Below, one piece after another: positions 7,266 through 13,424 of a DNA stretch of 13,452 bases. Numbering within the stretch: position 1 is the stretch's first letter; every line of letters starts with the position of its first letter. The stretch is from an uncultured Clostridium sp. (GTDB lineage Bacteria; Bacillota; Clostridia; Clostridiales; Clostridiaceae): assembly GCA_934746015.1 (NCBI GenBank), contig CAKVEW010000058.1:1-13452 (forward strand). The letters run 5' to 3'. Under the pieces are notes generated by a model. The model saw only the letters and a list, made by a program, of their open reading frames with translations, did not search any database and was not told the origin of the DNA. The position numbers and the translations under genes were made by a program.

Positions 7266-7288
7266 AAAATACATATTGCATGTATTTT
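7266..7288. promoter_or_regulatory. Operator-like dyad upstream of transporter
   Basis: AAAATACAT (7266-7274) and ATGTATTTT (7280-7288) form a perfect 9-bp inverted repeat around a 5-nt centre, giving half-sites two helical turns long in total. On the minus strand it is directly followed by TTGACG (7259-7264), a good -35 candidate, although no -10 at proper spacing was found. The size and symmetry suit a dimeric regulator of the transporter gene. Confidence 0.4.
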
Positions 7289-7308
7289 ATATAATTTTAT
7301 TAAAATAA

Positions 7309-7350
7309 AAAAGTTGTATCAGATTGATTTTTATATCTGATACAACTTTT
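7309..7350. terminator. Strong bidirectional terminator after SHOCT-like operon
   Basis: A 16-bp perfect stem (7309-7324 with 7335-7350, core AAGTTGTATCAGAT / ATCTGATACAACTT) encloses a 10-nt loop. On the minus strand it is followed by TTTTATTTTAA. It ends the 8588-7372 operon, 22 nt after the last stop. The core is shared with the hairpins at 3946 and 5745. Confidence 0.9.
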
Positions 7351-7371
7351 ATAATTATAATTTATAACATA

Positions 7372-8070
7372 TTACAGTTGATTAAGTATTTCCGTTCTTT
7401 TTTTCTTATATTCATCTTCGGAAATTTCACCATTTTTATATTGACTTTCAATAAATTCTAAAAGTGTTTTAAAATCGATTACCCCAGCATTAAGTTTAAT
7501 TTGTGATTTATTTTTCTTAATTTTAATGTCTTTTTTATTAGTATAACTTAAAAAATATGTTAATAAAACTAACAGAAATACTAATCCAGTATAACCAGTA
7601 CTTACTAATGAAATATTTAATCCAATATAGTATGATTGTAGACTTCCTATAAAATAAGCATTTAAAATATTATATGCTATTAATATGAGAGTTATAATAT
7701 TGGCTATTTTTACTTTTTTTAATTTATTGATAATAAGAAAACCAAGAGTAGCAAAACAACCTGCTTCCAATAAAGATAAAAGACTAAACCTAGAATAAAT
7801 AAAACTAGCTATGATTCCTTTAATCGCAATAATAAAAAGACAAGTTGGCAGTAATATTTCAATATTTTCATAAAGATCTTTCAAAATAAAATAAACACCT
7901 ATCCCACCTATAGCCAATATTTGGATAAGATATAAAAGGTTTAAAGAATAAAATCTCCCATTTAAAAGAATTCTTAAAAATAGAAAAGATAACAAGGATA
8001 AACCAGATACAATACATATTAATATTCCCATTAACTTTGTTGATTTTAATTTAATTACTTTTTCATCCAT
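7372..8070 (-). CDS. Membrane protein with C-terminal SHOCT-like domain
   Basis: A 232-residue protein of unknown function. It has about six hydrophobic segments (roughly 12-36, 44-65, 72-95, 99-118, 123-145 and 150-180), then a basic linker, then a C-terminal helical hairpin: LLEFIESQYKNGEIS followed by EDEYKKKRTEILNQL. That pattern (short helix, glycine turn, E-x-E-Y-x-x-K/R, second helix) is typical of SHOCT-type short C-terminal domains, thought to mediate oligomerisation. The longest frame begins at GTG 8079, but this GTG belongs to the SD GAGGTG; the ATG at 8070 has correct spacing. It is the second gene of an operon, 14 nt after the stop of the zinc-ribbon protein, which ends in a similar tail. 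The two probably act together at the membrane. Confidence 0.72.
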   Translation of the reverse strand: MDEKVIKLKSTKLMGILICIVSGLSLLSFLFLRILLNGRFYSLNLLYLIQILAIGGIGVYFILKDLYENIEILLPTCLFIIAIKGIIASFIYSRFSLLSLLEAGCFATLGFLIINKLKKVKIANIITLILIAYNILNAYFIGSLQSYYIGLNISLVSTGYTGLVFLLVLLTYFLSYTNKKDIKIKKNKSQIKLNAGVIDFKTLLEFIESQYKNGEISEDEYKKKRTEILNQL

Positions 8071-8084
8071 TTTATACACCTCAT

Positions 8085-8588
8085 TTAGCCTTTCATCTTT
8101 TCATCATACTCTGCCTGGGTAATAAGTCCAGCTGCAAGTAATTCATCTAATGTTTTTTGTCTATCTGTTTTTTCTTCATAGCCACAATTTGGGCAAGGTG
8201 TTTTATTAATAAATGAACCACATTTTTCACAACGCCATTTGTGCATATCTTCTGTACTACTTCTTATATTTCTATTTAAAGATGTATCTTTAGTGTTGCT
8301 GGTAGCTTGTCTAAGATATCTAGTATTTAATGATACTTCAGTAGTCCTTTCTATAAGTTCTCCAAAGCCATACATAAAGAAACTGTTAATCCAAGAAACA
8401 AGTGGACCAATAATCAAAAATATACAACCTAATCTTATATATAAACCTTCAGTTCTATAAGAGCCTTCATTTGCTTCAATAAATAATATGATTGCAACTA
8501 ATACTGAAAAAATAATCCCAACCCAACATAGAACTTTTGCAAGTGTTTTGATTTTACCACCAATATTCTCAAACATATTTTCAAACAT
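8085..8588 (-). CDS. Two-span membrane protein with zinc ribbon and SHOCT-like tail
   Basis: A 167-residue protein of unknown function. Two hydrophobic segments (about 17-37 and 50-72) are followed by a polar linker and a zinc ribbon with Cys120-x2-Cys123 and Cys132-x2-Cys135 (CEKCGSFINKTPCPNCG). The end, LDELLAAGLITQAEYDEKM, matches the SHOCT-type helical hairpin. The ribbon and tail should be cytoplasmic if both termini are inside. The N-terminus contains a small duplication, MFEN-MFEN. The start ATG at 8588 follows AGGAGGGG. It leads the operon with the 7372-8070 gene. On the minus strand a TATAAT lies about 30 nt upstream without a good -35. Confidence 0.78.
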   Translation of the reverse strand: MFENMFENIGGKIKTLAKVLCWVGIIFSVLVAIILFIEANEGSYRTEGLYIRLGCIFLIIGPLVSWINSFFMYGFGELIERTTEVSLNTRYLRQATSNTKDTSLNRNIRSSTEDMHKWRCEKCGSFINKTPCPNCGYEEKTDRQKTLDELLAAGLITQAEYDEKMKG

Positions 8589-8714
8589 TTAATCCCCTCC
8601 TAAAAATTCATATATTACTAATATTATACTATAAAAACATATTTTTAAATATATTATTAAACAACCTTTACCTTATCAACTTACTTCTAACATTTTTTTA
8701 CTTTATAATATTAA

Positions 8715-9464
8715 TTATTTATTGTAGCTATCATCATAATAACCTAGAAATTTTAAGAAGACTTCTTTAAGCTCTTCTTTGTCCATCATAGGTGACATAA
8801 TAACAGGGTAACTCTTATTAAGTTCAAAAATTACTCTTCTTCCTATACGTTCATCTCTTCCTAAATCATCTCTTCCTTTAATTTTAGCCTTAAGAGTCTT
8901 TGAAAGATCAAGATCACTTATTATGTCTAGTATATTAATTAGGAATTTATCATTTCTAAATATTTCATACTTAATTATGTAATTATATAAATCAAGGTTA
9001 TCAATTATAAGATCATAATATCTTCTTCTCTCATTTTCATTAGTTATATTATCATTTATATATTGAGATCCCAATACGCATTTATAAATATAGTTTTCCC
9101 AATCAAATTTCTTGATTACAATATTATTGAAATAATTTTGTGATTCTAGTATTTCAGGATATTCCCTAATTAAATACTCTCTCTTATAACCACACAATAA
9201 GGAGTGCCAAAATACTTCGTTAAAATGTATATCTCTATCAGTATTAATGTAACTCTTAGAAATTACTTCAAAAGCCTTTAAAAACAATTCAGGCCTTTTC
9301 TTTTCATATCCAACTCCCATATATATAGGGAAATCTGGTGCTACCTCTATATTTACATATTCATCAGAGAAGTATTCATCTTTATTTTTAATTTGATCCT
9401 CTAAAAAATCTTTATAAAACTGCTGATTATTCTTATATCCTTTGTTTAACAGCCTAATTTCCAT
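8715..9464 (-). CDS. Unrecognised protein, third gene of GHKL operon
   Basis: A 249-residue soluble, probably mostly helical protein; I do not recognise its family. Visible features are an aromatic/acidic N-terminal third, a central HFNEVFWHSLLCGYKREYL (about 81-99), then KFDWENYIYKCVLGSQY, a segment DNLDLYNYIIKYEIFRNDKF, and a basic region GRDDLGRDERIGRRVIFELNK (quoted in part: GRDERIGRRVIF) before the acidic C-terminus. The order of these conserved-looking blocks faintly recalls DUF6339; this is a memory-based impression, not a match I can verify. Its ATG at 9464 overlaps the end of the second gene by 11 nt and has an AGGAGG SD inside that gene, so translation is coupled. It is the last gene of the operon, and no terminator is visible after it. 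Confidence 0.78.
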   Translation of the reverse strand: MEIRLLNKGYKNNQQFYKDFLEDQIKNKDEYFSDEYVNIEVAPDFPIYMGVGYEKKRPELFLKAFEVISKSYINTDRDIHFNEVFWHSLLCGYKREYLIREYPEILESQNYFNNIVIKKFDWENYIYKCVLGSQYINDNITNENERRRYYDLIIDNLDLYNYIIKYEIFRNDKFLINILDIISDLDLSKTLKAKIKGRDDLGRDERIGRRVIFELNKSYPVIMSPMMDKEELKEVFLKFLGYYDDSYNK

Positions 9465-10302
9465 TAGAATACATCCTCCTTACTGCTGCTGTGTATTTAT
9501 CTAGTATCTTATCTGAAATAAGATAAATAACTTCATCTAGATTATCTAGATTTATTTCTGTTATCATTTTTTTCTTCATTAAATTATATAATTTAAAATC
9601 TAGCCCTTCATCTGGAACATCTATGGAGTCTAGATCTACTTCTTCACCTTCACCATTATTTAATATAAATCTATATAAGGCTTTTTGAAGTCCCATATAT
9701 ATGTATGGATTATTTAGAGTGTTGCTTAGTTGTGAATCATTAAACTGTAAAAATTCATTTTTATAATTTATTATAATAGTTTCACTTCCCAACTCAATTT
9801 TTATATCTGATTTTAAATTAGGATCTACTTTTTTCTCAAATAAATCTAATGGCTTTGAGGTACTTCCATCAAATATTAAACTATTAGAAAAACCAAGAAC
9901 TGAATTTTTAGGAACTAATATTTCTTCTTTAAAAGCATCATAAAACTCACTTAAATCATTATTATTCTTAAAGGTAATGTCTTCTTTAGCTTTAATCAAC
10001 AATTGTATTGTTGTTCTTTTACTTAGAGATATTCTAGATTTAGGAATTTCTTTAATTTTTTCTCCCTTTTCTAATACAAAGAATTTATTATCCTTTGATT
10101 GTATAATAAGAATTAACTGTGCTTGTCCATAATCTAAAAGTTCATTAATGAAATCTGAATCAATATTATAGTCAATATAAAATCTATAATCATTAATATT
10201 TTCCTCTAAATTCACATCCAAAGTAAAGTTGCAACTTTTATAGCTATTTGATGCATTGGTTAATACAGGATAAGGAAAGTTAGCATCCTTTTTATATATC
10301 AT
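9454..10302 (-). CDS. Unrecognised beta-rich protein, second gene of GHKL operon
   Basis: A 282-residue soluble protein with no named domain that I recognise. The N-terminal half is rich in alternating hydrophobic/polar residues expected of beta strands and begins NFPYPVLTNAS soon after the start. A basic/serine stretch, IPKSRISLSKRTTIQLLI, lies near residue 85-105. The C-terminal half contains NPYIYMGLQKALYRFIL, an acidic loop (EGEEVDLDSIDVPDEG) and helices to the end. The FPYPVL opening recurs, as far as I recall, in proteins next to GHKL ATPases. An ATG at 10326 is in frame, but the ATG at 10302 follows GGAGGTGTAAC and comes 1 nt after the stop of the GHKL gene, so 10302 is preferred. The tight spacing implies coupled synthesis and probable complex formation. 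Confidence 0.78.
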   Translation of the reverse strand: MIYKKDANFPYPVLTNASNSYKSCNFTLDVNLEENINDYRFYIDYNIDSDFINELLDYGQAQLILIIQSKDNKFFVLEKGEKIKEIPKSRISLSKRTTIQLLIKAKEDITFKNNNDLSEFYDAFKEEILVPKNSVLGFSNSLIFDGSTSKPLDLFEKKVDPNLKSDIKIELGSETIIINYKNEFLQFNDSQLSNTLNNPYIYMGLQKALYRFILNNGEGEEVDLDSIDVPDEGLDFKLYNLMKKKMITEINLDNLDEVIYLISDKILDKYTAAVRRMYSNGN

Positions 10303-10303
10303 G

Positions 10304-12214
10304 TTACACCTCCACGTAATACACAAATTTTAGGGCTTTATTATAGCTTGGTTTAAGCTTTAACTCTATTTGTGCAATTCCTTTATTTATTTTAATATCC
10401 TTTATAATATTATTTTCAATATTACATTTTTGTCCTGAAGTCTTATCAATAATGATTTCATAATTATCCTTTATCTTAAATTCATTTGGATATTCTACTC
10501 CCATTCCATCAACTACAGTTAATTCAACATCACAAGCTTTAATATTTTTCATTTCATCTCTATCATTAAAATCTAATTTAATATATTCTTTATTTGATAC
10601 AATTAATCTTTCTACCATATCTGGATGAGTGCTATATCTAATGCTCTTTTCATTTCTTGTATCATCTTTATCTTTTTTTACTTTTTTCAATGGCTTCTTT
10701 TTATCACTTGGTTTTTTATCAGTATTTTCAGTCTTTTTCTTCTTAGGAATATCAGGTTTAACCTTAACAACAACCTTTTCCTTTCCTTGATTTTTAAGCT
10801 TATATGTTGACATAGACTTAGAAAGCTCTTTTTTAAATTCATTTTCTGTAATATATAGAATATCCTTAGTATCAATTAATCCATCTGTTGGGTTATTCTT
10901 TTTAATTTCATTTTCAATTATTTTTGCTATTTCTTTAGATAAATTATTAATAAATCTTTTGGCATTTCTTTGAAGAGATTGATCCTTTATATGATCAAAG
11001 CTTAATTTAGTATGAGATTCGTTTTCTAAGGATTTTAAGAAAGAATCTTCAATATTAGAAATAGGTATTAATACAGCATTAAATGGCTTATTAACATTTC
11101 CTGTAATCTTTTTATCTTCAATTTTCATTCCAATAGTTCTAATAATGGCTGTACGGCCTTTTAAGATATCTGTATTATAGTTAAAGTATAGGTTAAATAA
11201 GTATTCCTTTTTTATATCAGAAATTTTTAAAGTAATTGGTTCTTTATTTAAAAATGTTTCTAAATATAAAGGCGTAAATTCATCCTTCATTTCATTTAAA
11301 TCTTGAATATAATACTCATTATTTTTTATATAGCTTTCAATAGTATCTTTATTAATAACTTTCCCATTTATATCTACTAGTAATTTATTTTGCAAAATTG
11401 CTATAAAGAAATTATCACAAACACTTTTTATTATTTCTTTTTCATTATTAAACTGCTCTCTTAAAAAAGGAATTATTATTTTTAATCCTCTAGTATCCTT
11501 CTTAAATACTTCTCCAAAATTATTATCATATGGATAAAACTTAGTTATCTTATCAGTAATATTTTTAATATCTGTAAAATATCCAGTGGAACGATAGTAA
11601 TTATCTTTATATTTATGCTCTATAAGTTGTATAGTTCCTCCAAGATGCTTGTTCCCTTCTTCATCACAATTAGCAAAGTACATAATATGCAAGTCAGATG
11701 CAGCATTAGAAGCTATTTTCCCAATTCCATGAGATCCACCTCTTGATTGCTCTAAAGTCTCATCATCTTCTTCTGAATGAACGCCCTTGTTATAAGCATA
11801 AATTCCCCAGGTATCTTCCTTAGAGTCACTTTGTCCATTTTTTGCTCCCTTTAAACCCTTTGTATTAGAATCTTCAAAGGAAATATAAGCTACCTCATCT
11901 TGATTCATTTTCTTTTTCATATATTCTATAGTTTCTTTAGTATAGTTATTATGCCCTTTAAGACATGCTATTCTCTCTTTTAAATCTTCTAATCCTGGAA
12001 TATCTTCTTTTCTTATTTTTCCTGTTTCTATTTTTATAATTACAGGCTCATTAGTATCTTGAAGCTTTCCATCTAAGGAATTTTGAATATTTTCTCTAAC
12101 TAAGCCTGATATTCCATAGTTATAGAACTTTTCTAAAACCTTGTTAAAGGTTGATTCTTCAATCCCAGGAATAAGTGAAAACTTCCAAAGATTTTTATTA
12201 TGTATATTGTACAT
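10304..12214 (-). CDS. GHKL ATPase (MutL/MORC/Hsp90 superfamily), first gene of operon
   Basis: A 636-residue protein with an N-terminal GHKL (Bergerat) ATP-binding fold. Numbered from the upstream Met, the motifs are RENIQNSLDG (41-50, N box with Glu42, Asn43, Asn46, Asp49), ISFEDSNTKGLKG (112-124, G1-type Asp116 with glycines), RGGSHGIGK (159-167, G2 lid) and DTRGLKIII (241-249, third motif). A second domain carries GRTAIIRTIGMKI (354-366) and ENESHTKLSFDHI, probably the transducer part. A lysine-rich flexible linker (about 478-522) leads to a beta-rich C-terminal domain (about 528-637). This is not MutL or HtpG: no MutL nuclease or dimerisation domain and no Hsp90 middle domain are seen. 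GHKL proteins of this layout act as ATP-gated clamps or switches. Two ATGs are adjacent (12217, 12214); the second is 6 nt after AGGAG and preferred. Confidence 0.88.
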   Translation of the reverse strand: MYNIHNKNLWKFSLIPGIEESTFNKVLEKFYNYGISGLVRENIQNSLDGKLQDTNEPVIIKIETGKIRKEDIPGLEDLKERIACLKGHNNYTKETIEYMKKKMNQDEVAYISFEDSNTKGLKGAKNGQSDSKEDTWGIYAYNKGVHSEEDDETLEQSRGGSHGIGKIASNAASDLHIMYFANCDEEGNKHLGGTIQLIEHKYKDNYYRSTGYFTDIKNITDKITKFYPYDNNFGEVFKKDTRGLKIIIPFLREQFNNEKEIIKSVCDNFFIAILQNKLLVDINGKVINKDTIESYIKNNEYYIQDLNEMKDEFTPLYLETFLNKEPITLKISDIKKEYLFNLYFNYNTDILKGRTAIIRTIGMKIEDKKITGNVNKPFNAVLIPISNIEDSFLKSLENESHTKLSFDHIKDQSLQRNAKRFINNLSKEIAKIIENEIKKNNPTDGLIDTKDILYITENEFKKELSKSMSTYKLKNQGKEKVVVKVKPDIPKKKKTENTDKKPSDKKKPLKKVKKDKDDTRNEKSIRYSTHPDMVERLIVSNKEYIKLDFNDRDEMKNIKACDVELTVVDGMGVEYPNEFKIKDNYEIIIDKTSGQKCNIENNIIKDIKINKGIAQIELKLKPSYNKALKFVYYVEV

Positions 12215-12278
12215 CATAGTCTCCTTTTATAATTTTTTAATATGTAAATAATACTTATATTTTAATTTGTAAAATTAT

Positions 12279-12293
12279 CTTACTGTTAGTAAG
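12279..12293. promoter_or_regulatory. Small palindrome upstream of GHKL operon
   Basis: CTTACT (12279-12284) and AGTAAG (12288-12293) form a perfect 6-bp dyad with a 3-nt centre, about 65 nt before the GHKL start codon. It sits where a promoter should be, but I could not find a convincing -35/-10 pair. It may be an operator, or chance. Confidence 0.3.
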
Positions 12294-12321
12294 TAAAAGC
12301 ATACCTTAATTAAAGTCACTA

Positions 12322-12355
12322 AAAGAGGAAGTTAATAAAAATAAACTGCCTCTTT
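12322..12355. terminator. Hairpin terminator between Cys-motif gene and GHKL operon
   Basis: AAAGAGG (12322-12328) pairs with CCTCTTT (12349-12355); after one mismatch, AGTT (12330-12333) pairs with AACT (12344-12347). It lies 6 nt after the stop of the 12361-13032 gene. The U-tract on the minus strand is short (TTT), so termination may be partial and the GHKL operon could receive read-through. Confidence 0.65.
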
Positions 12356-12360
12356 ATAAT

Positions 12361-13032
12361 TTAATTATATAACTTTAATAACTCTCTAGTAATAATATAA
12401 CTTGTGTACTTTATAAAAGAATCTCTGCTTTTAATAATTTCTTTTTCGTCATTAATTATTGCTTTTCTAATTACATCTTTAGTATTATTTTCTTTTATTA
12501 ATTTTCCTAGCTTTTTATTTATCTTACTAGTTTTATCTATTATAGTTTTTAACTTAAGATTAAAAATTACTTCATTTTCTTTTATGCTTATTATGTCTTT
12601 TAATTTTAAACTGTAATAAAAACTATAATTTTTATTTCTACTTTTATATAAAATGTTTACAATGAGAATATCTTTTATCTTATTATAATTATTTTTTATT
12701 TTATAAGTCTTTTTATCAATTATTATTTTATTTTCTAAATCCGCTGAAAAATACTTATTAATTATTTCATCTAATGAGATCATACTTTTATTTTTATGTT
12801 CAAGATGTTCATTATTATTTTTATCTGCTTGTACATTTTTATTACCTTTTTCTAATGGAATTGAATACATACATCCCCTTCTAGTAAAACAAGTTTCACC
12901 GTACTTTGTTGAAATATTATTGTAGCAAATTTCATTTTTCCAAAACTTGCAGTTAACTTGATTTATAGATTTTGAATTATGTTTTATATACTCAATATGT
13001 GCTGGAACTCCCTGCATCTTCTTAATTCCCAT
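12361..13032 (-). CDS. Hypothetical protein with N-terminal four-cysteine motif
   Basis: A 223-residue basic, lysine/asparagine-rich soluble protein of unknown function. Near the N-terminus four cysteines are spaced C28-x7-C36-x11-C48-x5-C54, within NCKFWKNEICYN and YGETCFTRRGC. As I recall, this C-x(W/Y)...C-x-N-x-x-S-x-x-Y-G-x-x-C...C pattern recurs at the start of many uncharacterised Firmicute proteins and probably binds zinc. The rest has a charged linker (about 62-85), then beta/alpha-like sequence around residues 90-170, and a helical end. The longest frame starts with GTG at 13044, but GAGGT for the ATG at 13032 overlaps that GTG region, so 13032 is preferred. It lies on the same strand, 146 nt before the GHKL operon with a hairpin between, so it could be an accessory or regulator of that system. 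Confidence 0.72.
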   Translation of the reverse strand: MGIKKMQGVPAHIEYIKHNSKSINQVNCKFWKNEICYNNISTKYGETCFTRRGCMYSIPLEKGNKNVQADKNNNEHLEHKNKSMISLDEIINKYFSADLENKIIIDKKTYKIKNNYNKIKDILIVNILYKSRNKNYSFYYSLKLKDIISIKENEVIFNLKLKTIIDKTSKINKKLGKLIKENNTKDVIRKAIINDEKEIIKSRDSFIKYTSYIITRELLKLYN

Positions 13033-13176
13033 ATCATACCTCACTATATAATAAAATTAATTAGCCCTTACTATTATTTATTGTATTCATAATAAAATTA
13101 TTCTATTGAATAATTAATAATATCTTCTAACAAGTTTTTATTTTGTGAAAATATATATTATTTCTATTTTATCATA

Positions 13177-13310
13177 TTATTTTAAAATTCTCATTATTTC
13201 AATCATTCTAATGTATGAATGGCTATATCTGGGTTTTAGATAGGTAGCAATATTGAGTAATAAACCTTAATATTTCTTCTTCGATTCGATTAAAAGCAAT
13301 TTACTTTCAT
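13177..13310 (-). pseudogene. Possible frameshifted gene remnant
   Basis: The minus strand reads M-K-V-N-C-F from the ATG at 13310, then stops. Skipping one T of a TTTT run gives NRIEEEILRFITQYCYLSK continuing to TQI before a stop. A second one-base shift gives SHSYIRMIEIMRILK before the final stop at 13177. Segments on both sides of each shift have protein-like composition. The conceptual product (R-I-x-x-E-I-L-x-F-I...Y-L-S-K-T-Q-I) recalls the first helices of winged-helix DNA-binding proteins such as replication-relaxation types. That is a weak resemblance and the whole could be chance. Confidence 0.3.
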
Positions 13311-13316
13311 TTTGTT

Positions 13317-13364
13317 AATAGTATTTTTATAAATCCTTTATATATACGATATAAGAATACTATT
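13317..13364. other. Long hairpin with T-rich tail on plus strand
   Basis: AATAGTATT (13317-13325) pairs with AATACTATT (13356-13364), and pairing continues inward, through one G-T, to 13331/13350. That gives a stem of about 15 bp with an 18-nt loop. On the plus strand it is followed by TTTATTTTATT, as an intrinsic terminator would be, but no plus-strand gene ends here. It may terminate an unannotated plus-strand RNA or be a relic. Confidence 0.4.
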
Positions 13365-13424
13365 TTTATTTTATTAAATGTAAATGTCAACATCAAAATG
13401 TTGAAAAATTCCAACATGAAAATG
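13362..13424 (-). promoter_or_regulatory. Promoter-like element overlapped by CAACAT repeats
   Basis: A consensus -35 TTGACA (minus strand, 13385-13390) has, at 17 nt, a weak -10 AAAAAT (13362-13367). Overlapping it are CAACATCAAAATG (13388-13400) and CAACATGAAAATG (13412-13424), a 12/13 direct repeat with 24-nt period. ATGTTG at 13398-13403 forms inverted repeats with both. The arrangement suggests a repressor site on a promoter reading towards the 12361-13032 gene, or control of a gene beyond the window edge. Confidence 0.35.

Noticed and set aside
8239..8460. Plus-strand ORF of 73 codons
   Set aside because: Antisense to the zinc-ribbon membrane protein, which has convincing domains and an SD.
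8715..10302. The last two genes of the GHKL operon as a toxin-antitoxin pair
   Set aside because: They are too long (249 and 282 residues), lack known toxin or HTH antitoxin motifs, and are coupled to the ATPase gene as a three-gene unit.
10625..10875. ORFs on both strands overlapping the lysine-rich part of the GHKL gene
   Set aside because: Both derive from the low-complexity A-rich codons of the linker; the GHKL frame continues across with a conserved-looking C-terminal domain.
10304..12214. GHKL protein as sensor histidine kinase, MutL or HtpG
   Set aside because: There is no dimerisation histidine, sensor or membrane segment, no MutL C-terminal nuclease motif, and no Hsp90 middle domain; only the nucleotide-binding fold is shared.
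12404..12616. Plus-strand hydrophobic ORF of 70 codons
   Set aside because: Antisense to the Cys-motif gene, a mirror of its K/I-rich coding.
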